7,045 nucleotides of DNA, from the NCBI GenBank assembly GCA_013824385.1, contig PNNU01000180.1, positions 1 to 7,045 on the forward strand, given 5' to 3'. Position numbers and translations under genes: made by a program. Under the pieces are notes generated by a model. The model saw only the letters and a list, made by a program, of their open reading frames with translations, was not told the DNA's origin and made no database searches. Each line of letters starts with the position of its first letter. The stretch's first letter is position 1. Source of the DNA: Anaerolinea sp. (GTDB taxonomy: Bacteria; Chloroflexota; Anaerolineae; Anaerolineales; Anaerolineaceae). Below are positions 1-6,021 of this stretch, piece by piece.

Positions 1-2
1 AA

Positions 3-41
3 AAAGATGCAACTAAACTAAAGCTTGGAGGAATCGTATGA
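3..41 (+). CDS. Possible C-terminal tail of an upstream gene (partial)
   Basis: One frame is open from the window edge to a TGA at 39-41 and would encode a tail ending KLKLGGIV. Its stop would overlap the SDR start at 38 as ATGA, a junction type used elsewhere in this cluster (4734-4737). A competing frame ends at TAA 19-21 with KKMQLN. With only about a dozen codons, neither the frame nor the product can be settled, and the stretch may be plain intergenic DNA. The entry is kept because tight packing makes an upstream co-transcribed gene likely. Confidence 0.2.
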   Translation, partial: KDATKLKLGGIV

Positions 42-856
42 CTATTTATGATAAATTTTCCATGGTTGGTAAAACAACCCTGGTAACTGGCGGAGCAGGT
101 TTATTGGGCAAGGAATTTTGCCGCACTTTGGCCGAAGCAGGCGCGACTGTCTATTTGGCCGATTGCAAAATGGAAATCATTGAAAAGGCGCTTCCTTTGT
201 TAAAAGAAGTGAGCGCGTCGATTCGCCCTGTTGTGATTAACGTTATTGATCCGGTATCCATTCAACAAGTGGTGGATCAGATTGTCAGCGAGACCGGTCG
301 CCTGGATGTAGTGGTTAACAGCGCTGCACTGGATCCCAAAGTGGATCCTGAACACCCCCAGGTGATGAACAATGCTTTTGAAGATTATCCGCTCAATTTC
401 TGGCAGGATGGTTTATCGGTCAATTTGACTGGTCCATTCCTGGTTTCTCAAGCTGCCGTCAAACAAATGGTCAAACAAGGCAGCGGATCGATCATCAACC
501 TGTGTTCCACTTATGGACTGGTGGGACCTGATCAGAGAATCTACGAAGGTGTTGGCAAGCAGCTTACCTATAAACCTGTTTTCTACTCGGTGACCAAGGC
601 GGGTATCCTGGGTTTTACCCGGTACCTGGCAGCTTATTACGCCAACACTAAAATTCGTGTCAATGCACTTACCCCCGGTGGTGTCGAAAACAACAACGAT
701 GAACAGTTCGTTAAAAATTATTCTTCACACGCGATCTTGGGAAGAATGGCTCACCGTGATGAAATGAGCGGCGCACTGCTCTTCCTGGCTTCCGATGCTT
801 CATCCTATATGACCGGTTCCAACCTCGTGGTGGATGGAGGATGGACAGCATGGTAA
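38..856 (+). CDS. SDR-family NAD(P)-dependent oxidoreductase (PtmA-like), probable sugar-precursor enzyme
   Basis: This 272-residue protein has the usual length of a classical short-chain dehydrogenase/reductase, a cytosolic NAD(P)(H)-dependent alcohol/ketone oxidoreductase. The dinucleotide-binding motif TGGAGLLG is at residues 17-24, with Asp42 after the second strand (often a sign of NAD preference). NSAA at 94-97 stands for the usual NNAG, and the catalytic Tyr-x-x-x-Lys is Y183/K187. The expected catalytic Ser is in the CSTYG stretch (S157 or the adjacent T158). The Ser-Tyr distance is longer than the usual ~13 residues, with an insertion containing GPDQRIYEG. I recall a similar insertion in SDRs of nonulosonate/flagellin-glycosylation loci such as Campylobacter PtmA. 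The C-terminus GSNLVVDGGWTAW is typical of SDRs. The ATG at 38 follows GGAGG at 27-31. The gene overlaps the next, a CMP-nonulosonate synthetase, so a role in precursor synthesis or modification is inferred. The substrate cannot be read from the sequence. Confidence 0.85.
   Translation: MTIYDKFSMVGKTTLVTGGAGLLGKEFCRTLAEAGATVYLADCKMEIIEKALPLLKEVSASIRPVVINVIDPVSIQQVVDQIVSETGRLDVVVNSAALDPKVDPEHPQVMNNAFEDYPLNFWQDGLSVNLTGPFLVSQAAVKQMVKQGSGSIINLCSTYGLVGPDQRIYEGVGKQLTYKPVFYSVTKAGILGFTRYLAAYYANTKIRVNALTPGGVENNNDEQFVKNYSSHAILGRMAHRDEMSGALLFLASDASSYMTGSNLVVDGGWTAW
836..840 (+). promoter_or_regulatory. Ribosome binding site that decides the start of the NeuA-HAD gene
   Basis: GGAGG directly abuts the first in-frame ATG (841), leaving no spacer, but lies 9 nt before the second in-frame ATG (850). 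Normal spacing therefore favours 850. The site lies inside the last codons of the SDR gene, so translation of the two genes is probably coupled. Confidence 0.65.
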
Positions 857-2079
857 AGAAGCTCGAGGTTTTGGCGGTTATCCCGGCCCGTGGAGGGTCA
901 AAGGGAATTCCGCGTAAAAACATTAGAGATTTTGCCGGCTATCCGCTAATTGCTTACAGCATTTCGGCAGCGACACAATCCAAAATGGTGACGCGTACCA
1001 TTGTCTCCACGGATGATGAAGAGATCGCAGCAGTTGCCCGGCAATACGGCGCTGAAACGCCTTTCCTGCGGCCTGCCGAGTTCGCCCAGGATAACACCAC
1101 CGACCTTCCCGTTTTTCAGCATGTGCTTTCATGGTTGATGGAAAATGAAGGGTACGTTCCCGATGTGGTTGTGCAGCTGCGCCCCACCTCTCCGGTTCGC
1201 CCGCTCAATTGCGTGGATGATGCAGTCAATTTGCTTTTATCTCACCCCGACGCGGATTCTGTCCGTGGTGTGGTTGAAGCAGATCAATGTCCTTATAAAA
1301 TGTGGCTGATTGATTCCACCAGCGGCACCATGAGTCCGTTGATTGGTGTGGAGGGTATTCCAGAAGCCTACAATGCGCCGCGTCAAAAGTTGCCCAAAGC
1401 CTTCTGGCAGATTGGTCATATTGACGCCATCCGTCCGCGAGCGATCGTTGAGCAAAACTCCATGAGCGGCAAAGTAATTTTGCCACTCATCATGGATCCG
1501 CATTTTACTGTGGATTTGGATAACTTACGCGATTGGCGGCAGGGCGAAGCACTGGTGAAAGAAGGCATCCTGCAAATGGTCGATCCTGCCAATCAACGTC
1601 GTTCGCTGCCCACCAAAGTATCTTTGTTCGTGATGGATTTTGACGGCGTACTGACCGACAACCGTGTTTGGGTCAACGATAAAGGTGAAGAAAGCGTTGC
1701 TGCCAACCGCAGTGACAGTCTTGGGCTTTCCATTCTCAAATCAAAAGCGGGTGTTGAATGCCTGGTGATCTCCAAGGAACGAAACCTTGTGGTTGAAGCC
1801 CGCTGCCGCAAAATGCAGGTGCCTTTCATGCAAGCCGTGGATGATAAAGCAGCAGTTCTCAAAAAGGTAATTAGTGAAAAAGGTCTCGAACCTGCCGAAG
1901 TTATTTATATGGGCAACGATACCAATGACTTGCCTTGCTTCCCAATTGTGGGATACACCGTGGCACCCGCAGACGCTCACCCTGAAGTCATTCGTCAGGC
2001 AGACCTTGTGTTGACACTAACCGGCGGTCACGGAGCCGTCAGGGAGCTTTGTGATATTTTGTTGTCTCGGTTACAATAG
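850..2079 (+). CDS. neuA: Bifunctional CMP-nonulosonate (acylneuraminate) cytidylyltransferase with KdsC-type HAD phosphatase domain
   Basis: The N-terminal domain (about residues 1-230, counted from ATG 850) is a CMP-sialic-acid-synthetase fold. It has the CTP-binding signature IPARGGSKGIPRKN at 11-24, STDDEE near 53-58, QLRPTSPVR near 109-117 and the metal-binding region TVDLDNLRD near 220-228. The C-terminal domain (about 256-409) is a HAD class C0 phosphatase: DFDGVLTD at 263-270 (nucleophile and acid/base Asp), VISKE at 306-310, DDK with Lys333, GNDTND at 355-360 and GGHGAVRE at 392-399. The full HAD motif set suggests an active phosphatase. Animal CMAS has the same two-domain order, and in Bacteroides a related separate HAD removes the 9-phosphate of KDN-9-phosphate. 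Expected reactions are CTP + nonulosonate to CMP-nonulosonate + PPi, plus possible 9-phosphate removal. The exact sugar (Neu5Ac, KDN or another) is unknown. ATG 850 is preferred over 841 on RBS spacing, and the gene overlaps the SDR stop by 7 nt. Confidence 0.9.
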   Translation: MVKKLEVLAVIPARGGSKGIPRKNIRDFAGYPLIAYSISAATQSKMVTRTIVSTDDEEIAAVARQYGAETPFLRPAEFAQDNTTDLPVFQHVLSWLMENEGYVPDVVVQLRPTSPVRPLNCVDDAVNLLLSHPDADSVRGVVEADQCPYKMWLIDSTSGTMSPLIGVEGIPEAYNAPRQKLPKAFWQIGHIDAIRPRAIVEQNSMSGKVILPLIMDPHFTVDLDNLRDWRQGEALVKEGILQMVDPANQRRSLPTKVSLFVMDFDGVLTDNRVWVNDKGEESVAANRSDSLGLSILKSKAGVECLVISKERNLVVEARCRKMQVPFMQAVDDKAAVLKKVISEKGLEPAEVIYMGNDTNDLPCFPIVGYTVAPADAHPEVIRQADLVLTLTGGHGAVRELCDILLSRLQ

Positions 2080-2253
2080 GATTTCCAGTTGAGGCGAAAC
2101 ATCTACGGCAAGTGAACTGAATGCATGCCCTGCATCACTGGAATGTTCGGTAGAAGTAAAATTTGACAGTAGGTCTGCAACGGTTTTTATTACAACAAGT
2201 TAATTATCAGCAGTATTGGGTGTTAAAAAATCATCTCTATTCAGGAGAACTTC
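2080..2253 (+). other. Intergenic gap between the NeuA-HAD and NeuB genes
   Basis: This is the only sizeable non-coding stretch in the window. It contains no credible ORF. Short inverted repeats are visible: TTCCAGT (2083-2089) with ACTGGAA (2137-2143), and inside these ATGCA (2121-2125) with TGCAT (2131-2135), flanked by AGTG (2111-2114) and CACT (2136-2139). No T-run follows, so this is not a convincing intrinsic terminator. The downstream half is AT-rich and carries the promoter candidate listed separately. Confidence 0.5.
2163..2191 (+). promoter_or_regulatory. Candidate housekeeping (sigma-70-type) promoter for the neuB-led transcript
   Basis: A perfect -35 consensus TTGACA (2163-2168) is followed after 17 bp by TTTATT (2186-2191), a 4-of-6 match to TATAAT. 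The site lies in the only real intergenic gap, on the correct strand, with predicted initiation near 2198 and a leader of roughly 55 nt before the neuB ATG. The -10 element is weak and overlaps other AT-rich hexamers, so this is a motif-level prediction only. Confidence 0.4.
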
Positions 2254-3123
2254 ATGACTCGAGAAATTCGCATAGGCAACAAAATGGTAGGTGACGGACA
2301 TCCAGCCTACATCATTGCCGAAGCTGGTATAAATCACAATGGAGACGTTGAAAACGCAAAAAAATTAATTGATGCCGCCAAGCATGCCGGCGTGGATGCG
2401 GTGAAATTCCAGAAACGTACTCCCGAACTATGCGTACCACCCGAACAGCGCGGTCAAATGCGCGAAACGCCGTGGGGTTACATCTCATATTTAGATTATC
2501 GTTATAAGACTGAGTTTGGCGAAGAAGAATATAGAGAAATTGACCGCTACAGCAAAGAAGTTGGCATCGACTGGTTCGTCTCTGTTTGGGATGAAGAAGC
2601 GGTTGATTTTATGGAAAAATTCAACCCCATTTGTTACAAGATTCCATCTGCTTCTTTAACTGATCACAAGCTGCTCAAGCATCTGCGAGCTACTGGAAGA
2701 CCTTTGATCCTTTCAACTGGAATGTCTTCCCTGGACCAGATTGTTGAGGCGATTAAGGTGATTGGCGAGGATAATTTGGCAATTACACATGCCACCAGCG
2801 CTTATCCATGTGATCCGCATGAACTTAATTTGCGCATGATTGGAACTTTACGTAATCTATTTAATTGCCCAATTGGGTATTCAGGTCACGAGGTTGGACT
2901 GGTCACCTCCGCGGTGGCAGTGGGTTTGGGTGCTTGTATTGTAGAACGCCACATCACGCTTGATCGTGCCATGTGGGGATCTGACCAAGCCGCTTCTGTT
3001 GAACCCTCTGGTTTTGAAAGATTGGTCAAGTATATCCGCGTCACCGAAATGGCAGTGGGTGATGGTATAAAGCGTGTTTACGAAAGTGAACTGCCCTCTC
3101 AAAAAAAATTGCGCAGGGTTTAA
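2254..3123 (+). CDS. neuB: NeuB-family nonulosonate synthase lacking the C-terminal SAF domain
   Basis: The protein is a cytosolic TIM-barrel aldol-condensing synthase that would join phosphoenolpyruvate to a mannose-type sugar (ManNAc, mannose or their 6-phosphates) to form a nine-carbon ketoacid. Family motifs in order are EAGINHNGD (23-31), KFQK (51-54), KIPSA (129-133), STGMS (154-158), H179 with S182 and YP (184-185), GYSGHE (208-213), ERHITLD (231-237) and GSD (242-244). H212 and H233 match the two metal-binding histidines of characterised NeuB enzymes. The protein has 289 residues, whereas typical NeuB has about 340-350, because it stops at the linker (ELPSQKKLRRV) where the antifreeze-like SAF domain would start. 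ATG 2254 follows AGGAG at 2243-2247. It opens the second transcription block, after the NeuA-HAD gene, and is followed 3 nt later by a putative glycosyltransferase. The family is certain; the substrate is not. Confidence 0.88.
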   Translation: MTREIRIGNKMVGDGHPAYIIAEAGINHNGDVENAKKLIDAAKHAGVDAVKFQKRTPELCVPPEQRGQMRETPWGYISYLDYRYKTEFGEEEYREIDRYSKEVGIDWFVSVWDEEAVDFMEKFNPICYKIPSASLTDHKLLKHLRATGRPLILSTGMSSLDQIVEAIKVIGEDNLAITHATSAYPCDPHELNLRMIGTLRNLFNCPIGYSGHEVGLVTSAVAVGLGACIVERHITLDRAMWGSDQAASVEPSGFERLVKYIRVTEMAVGDGIKRVYESELPSQKKLRRV

Positions 3124-3126
3124 GGC

Positions 3127-4737
3127 TTGGAGTTCAAAACAGCGTTACGGATTAAAAATGCCATTCACCAGCGTTGGGTGCACTATTTAGGCAGCCAGCG
3201 CTGGAAGAATTTATCGCATCAAGTAGCCTCTCTCGAGGTTGACGAGTCAAAACAGCCGATTATTTTCTTCAACGCATCAACCCGCTTGGGTGGGGTGAGC
3301 CAGAATGCGGCTTATTCCAGACTCACCAGCCTTGGGCTGCGCACTCAGGGAATTCCGGTGATTCATTTTGTGTGTCATGCAGGAATACAGCGCTGTACAT
3401 TGGGCAGCAACCGTGATAATTTCGATCAGGCTCCACCTTGTGCGCAATGTATAAAGCAGAGTGAATCTCTTTTCTCAAATGAAAGAACCTGGAATTTTGA
3501 ATTTGAAACTGATGAAACCCTTGATTTTGCGTTGGAAACCCTAAGTGTCGCCAAATGTTCCGAATTTACCTGGCACGATCTTCCACTGGGATTCTGGGCT
3601 TTAAATTCACTGCGTTGGGTTTTACGCCGATATACACTGAAGGAAGACTGGCAAACACGTGCTTTCATGGTCTCCTTCATCCAATCTGCGTGGAATGTCT
3701 ATCAGCAATTCACTCGCCTGGTCGAGGAATCCAATCCGCAGGCGGTTGTGGTCTTTAATGGTATGTTCTTTCCTGAGGCTGCGGTCAGACAGGTTTGTTT
3801 GGAGCGTGGCATCCGGGTGATTACACATGAAGTGGGCATCCAACCCTTCTCTGCCTTTTTTACGGAGGGCGAAGCTACAGCCTACCCGATGCACATTGAG
3901 GATGATTTTCAACTTTCTGCTGAAATGAATGCACGGCTCGATGATTATTTATCCAACCGGTTCAAGGGCAATTTCTCCATGGCAGGCATCAAATTCTGGC
4001 CCGAGATGCAGCAGTTGGACCCTGAACTTGCCGGCCGTATCGGCCGCTACAAAAAAATCGTGCCCATTTTTACGAATGTAATCTTTGATACCAGCCAGGT
4101 GCATGCCAACACCCTTTTCAATGATATGTTCCAATGGCTTGAAAGTATTTATCAAACCCTTTTGGATCATCCTGAGGTTTTGTTCATCCTGCGTGCTCAT
4201 CCCGATGAGGGGCGCAAAGGCAAAGAAAGCCGTGAAAGTGTGGCTGATTGGGTGAAAAATCGCGGATTGTTATTGCTGCCAAATGTCGTCTTCATTGATT
4301 CAAATCAATTCGTCAGCTCTTATGAACTTATTCGCCGATCGCATTTTGTGATGAATTACAACTCCACCATTGGGCTTGAAGCCACTTTAATGGGGCGGCC
4401 TGTGCTTACCGCGGGCAAGGCCCGTTATACCCAGATCCCCACTACGTTTTTTCCGACCACCACAATGGATTACATGGCTACCTTGGAGAAATTTTTGACG
4501 GCTGGTGATATCGAAGTGCCTGAAGAATTTCTTACTAACGCTCGCCGCTTTTTATATGCCCAATTATTCCTCACTTCACTTCCTTTTGGTGATTATCTCA
4601 AGGATGACGGGGTATGGAAGGGTTATGTCACACTCAGAGATTTTCAACTGCAATCGCTTTTACCTGAGAATTCCGAAACAATCCACATTCTAGCTGATGG
4701 TATCCTCCACGGAAAAGAATTCTTGCGTGCACTATGA
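3127..4737 (+). CDS. Large capsule-polysaccharide-type putative glycosyltransferase (GT-B-like)
   Basis: This 536-residue soluble protein has no signal peptide or membrane span. The N-terminal part (about 44-255) has a Rossmann-like strand IIFFNAS, a cysteine set (C83, C90, C105, C108, the last two as CAQC), and a fold-like segment VVVFNGMFFPEAAVRQVCLERG (208-229, listed for position) leading to THEVG at 233-237. The C-terminal part (about 310-450) resembles capsule-synthesis/Kdo-transferase-like GT-B proteins: RAHPDE at 356-361, then NYNSTIGLEA near 410-419 and GRPVLTAGKARY near 423-434, a typical nucleotide-sugar-side signature. Next to two CMP-sugar synthetases, transfer of a nonulosonate from a CMP donor is an attractive inference, not shown. 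The TTG start at 3127 has AGGG at 3115-3118; GTG 3178 is the next candidate. It lies in the same frame as neuB, one stop and one codon downstream, and overlaps the GT2 gene as ATGA. Confidence 0.7.
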   Translation: MEFKTALRIKNAIHQRWVHYLGSQRWKNLSHQVASLEVDESKQPIIFFNASTRLGGVSQNAAYSRLTSLGLRTQGIPVIHFVCHAGIQRCTLGSNRDNFDQAPPCAQCIKQSESLFSNERTWNFEFETDETLDFALETLSVAKCSEFTWHDLPLGFWALNSLRWVLRRYTLKEDWQTRAFMVSFIQSAWNVYQQFTRLVEESNPQAVVVFNGMFFPEAAVRQVCLERGIRVITHEVGIQPFSAFFTEGEATAYPMHIEDDFQLSAEMNARLDDYLSNRFKGNFSMAGIKFWPEMQQLDPELAGRIGRYKKIVPIFTNVIFDTSQVHANTLFNDMFQWLESIYQTLLDHPEVLFILRAHPDEGRKGKESRESVADWVKNRGLLLLPNVVFIDSNQFVSSYELIRRSHFVMNYNSTIGLEATLMGRPVLTAGKARYTQIPTTFFPTTTMDYMATLEKFLTAGDIEVPEEFLTNARRFLYAQLFLTSLPFGDYLKDDGVWKGYVTLRDFQLQSLLPENSETIHILADGILHGKEFLRAL

Positions 4738-5675
4738 CCAATAAACCGATTTGTTCCATCATTATCAGGGCATATAACGAAGAAAAATACATCCGGCGGT
4801 TATTAACTGGTATTGGCGAGCAAACCATTAAAAATGTCCAGATTATTTTGGTGGATTCAGGCTCGACAGATCGCACCATTGAAGAAACAAGCGATTTTGA
4901 CATTGAAGTGGTAAATATTCCACCTCACGAGTTCACTTTTGGTCACTCCCTCAATGTGGGTTTTGAACATGCGAAGGCTGATTTGGTGGTGATGGCAAGC
5001 GCTCACATTTATCCAATCTATCCGGATTGGTTGGAAACCCTGTTGGCTCCATTCAATGAAAAAAACGTGGCTTTAGCCTACGGCAAGCAGCGCGGAGCTG
5101 AATCATCGCATTTTTCAGAGCAGCAGATCTTTAAAACATGGTATCCTGACCATTCGGTATTGCAACAGCCATTTCCATTTTGCAACAATGCCAACGCGGC
5201 CATTCGTCGTGCTCTCTGGCTGACGCACCCATATAATGAGAACCTGCCGGGTCTGGAAGATCTGGCTTGGGCAAAATGGGCGCAGGAGAATGGTTCTTCT
5301 ATTCATTATGTGGCAGAAGCTGAAGTGATCCATGTGCACAACGAATCCACGGCAGGCATTTTTAACCGCTATCGCCGTGAAGGTATGGCATTCAAACAAA
5401 TTTATCCTGACGAGAAATTCACCCGGCGTGAATTGATTAAATTGTTTGTCCAAAACGTGGTCAGCGATGGACGTGAAGCCGCTAAAGAAAAGCGGTACTT
5501 TTCAACAATTGGTAAAATTATCCGTTTTCGCTGGCTGCAATTCTACGGCACTTACCAGGGATACAAACAGTCCGGGCCTTTAACCTGGCAATTGAAAAAA
5601 GCATTTTATTATCCTGGCAATCCGGTTCAACAAAAATCTTCGGTACGGAAAGTGCAGCCAATTCAGTATAATTAA
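4734..5675 (+). CDS. Family 2 (GT-A) glycosyltransferase
   Basis: This 313-residue protein would transfer a sugar from a nucleotide-sugar donor to a growing surface glycan at the cytoplasmic side of the membrane. The N-terminal nucleotide-binding motif SIIIRAYNEEKYI (8-20) and VDSGSTDRT (40-48) are classic GT2. FGHSLNVG (69-76) and SAHIYPIYPDWL (89-100) follow; the usual DXD metal motif is replaced by S-A-H. I recall this in a GT2 subgroup near rhamnosyltransferases, so it need not mean loss of function. GLEDLAWAKW (173-182) carries the ED pair expected of the catalytic base. An amphipathic, basic C-terminal region (about 225-290) could touch the membrane, but no clear transmembrane helix is seen. 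The ATG start overlaps the stop of the preceding gene by four bases, so translation is probably coupled. Donor and acceptor are unknown. Confidence 0.87.
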   Translation: MTNKPICSIIIRAYNEEKYIRRLLTGIGEQTIKNVQIILVDSGSTDRTIEETSDFDIEVVNIPPHEFTFGHSLNVGFEHAKADLVVMASAHIYPIYPDWLETLLAPFNEKNVALAYGKQRGAESSHFSEQQIFKTWYPDHSVLQQPFPFCNNANAAIRRALWLTHPYNENLPGLEDLAWAKWAQENGSSIHYVAEAEVIHVHNESTAGIFNRYRREGMAFKQIYPDEKFTRRELIKLFVQNVVSDGREAAKEKRYFSTIGKIIRFRWLQFYGTYQGYKQSGPLTWQLKKAFYYPGNPVQQKSSVRKVQPIQYN

Positions 5676-5687
5676 GGTTGTTCTACT

Positions 5688-5694
5688 GGAAGGA
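5688..5694 (+). promoter_or_regulatory. Ribosome binding site that decides the start of the MoaD/ThiS-like gene
   Basis: GGAAGGA lies 7 nt before GTG 5702. An upstream in-frame TTG at 5678 would have its purine tract (AAGG) abutting the start codon. Starting at 5702 also puts KITIEF, the usual first beta strand of this family, right at the N-terminus. Confidence 0.6.
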
Positions 5695-5701
5695 TCGAGA
5701 A

Positions 5702-5986
5702 GTGAAGATTACAATCGAGTTCACCGGGATCACAAAATCGATCACTCAGGCGGGCGCGGTTGAATTTGACTTTCCAAACGGATTTACTTACCGCGACCTG
5801 GTGAAGATGCTGGCAATAAAGTATCCGGCAATGGTTGGATTGATCATTGATCCGGATGGTGAGACGTTTTTAAGCTCTAACATGTTTGTCATCAATGGCG
5901 ATCTGCAATTTCCAGCCATGATTCTTGATCAAAGCCCCTCCGAAGGGGAGAAGATTTCTTTAATGTCGGTGATTACCGGCGGATAA
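5702..5986 (+). CDS. MoaD/ThiS-like beta-grasp protein with C-terminal Gly-Gly
   Basis: The 94-residue product has the size and layout of ubiquitin-like sulfur carriers: first strand KITIEFTG (2-9), a helix around RDLVKMLAIKYP (31-42), a strand with FVINGD (62-67) corresponding to the VNG/ING turn, the EGEKISLMS stretch (81-89) corresponding to the DGDEV segment, and the terminal ITGG (91-94). In MoaD, ThiS, CysO and archaeal SAMPs the free Gly-Gly is adenylated by an E1-like enzyme and then thiocarboxylated or conjugated. The diglycine is exactly at the stop codon, so no processing is needed. No MoaB/MoaE, ThiG, E1-like or JAMM protease gene is in the window. The gene lies 26 nt after the GT2 stop and 35 nt before a cytidylyltransferase, so it is probably co-transcribed with glycan genes. 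Family assignment is strong; the role here is unknown. GTG 5702 is chosen over TTG 5678, which would give 102 residues. Confidence 0.82.
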   Translation: MKITIEFTGITKSITQAGAVEFDFPNGFTYRDLVKMLAIKYPAMVGLIIDPDGETFLSSNMFVINGDLQFPAMILDQSPSEGEKISLMSVITGG

Positions 5987-6021
5987 TGCGTTTTTTCTGA
6001 AACAAGCTTTGGGAGTAAACC

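Noticed and set aside
841..849. ATG 841 as start of the NeuA-HAD gene
   Set aside because: The GGAGG motif directly abuts it; ATG 850 has normal 9-nt spacing and begins just before the conserved first strand.
711..1132. Antisense open frames at 711-923 and 923-1132
   Set aside because: Both oppose strongly supported genes, have no RBS or recognisable domain, and read like low-complexity reverse complements rich in Arg and His.
1226..1980. Antisense open frames under the NeuA-HAD gene (1226-1486, 1237-1503, 1593-1862, 1741-1980)
   Set aside because: They overlap each other and a gene with complete catalytic motifs; no family resemblance is visible.
3124..4737. Frameshifted SAF domain remnant downstream of neuB
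   Set aside because: The downstream frame shows a glycosyltransferase-like protein from its first residues and no SAF-like sequence was recognised, so the short NeuB is not explained by a frameshift here.
2881..4903. Antisense or out-of-frame open frames at 2881-3102, 3426-3680, 3555-3758, 3622-3912, 3949-4200, 4505-4693 and 4634-4903
   Set aside because: All sit wholly inside or across the junctions of well-supported + strand genes and show no protein motifs.
5678..5701. TTG 5678 as start of the MoaD/ThiS-like gene
   Set aside because: It has no spaced RBS and would add eight residues before the normal first beta strand; GTG 5702 has GGAAGGA at 7 nt.
5935..5948. GC-rich hairpin CCCCT-CCGA-AGGGG as a terminator
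   Set aside because: It lies within conserved codons of the MoaD/ThiS-like gene (SPSEG), the stem is only 5 bp and no T-run follows directly. The TTTTTT at 5991-5996 is too far away.
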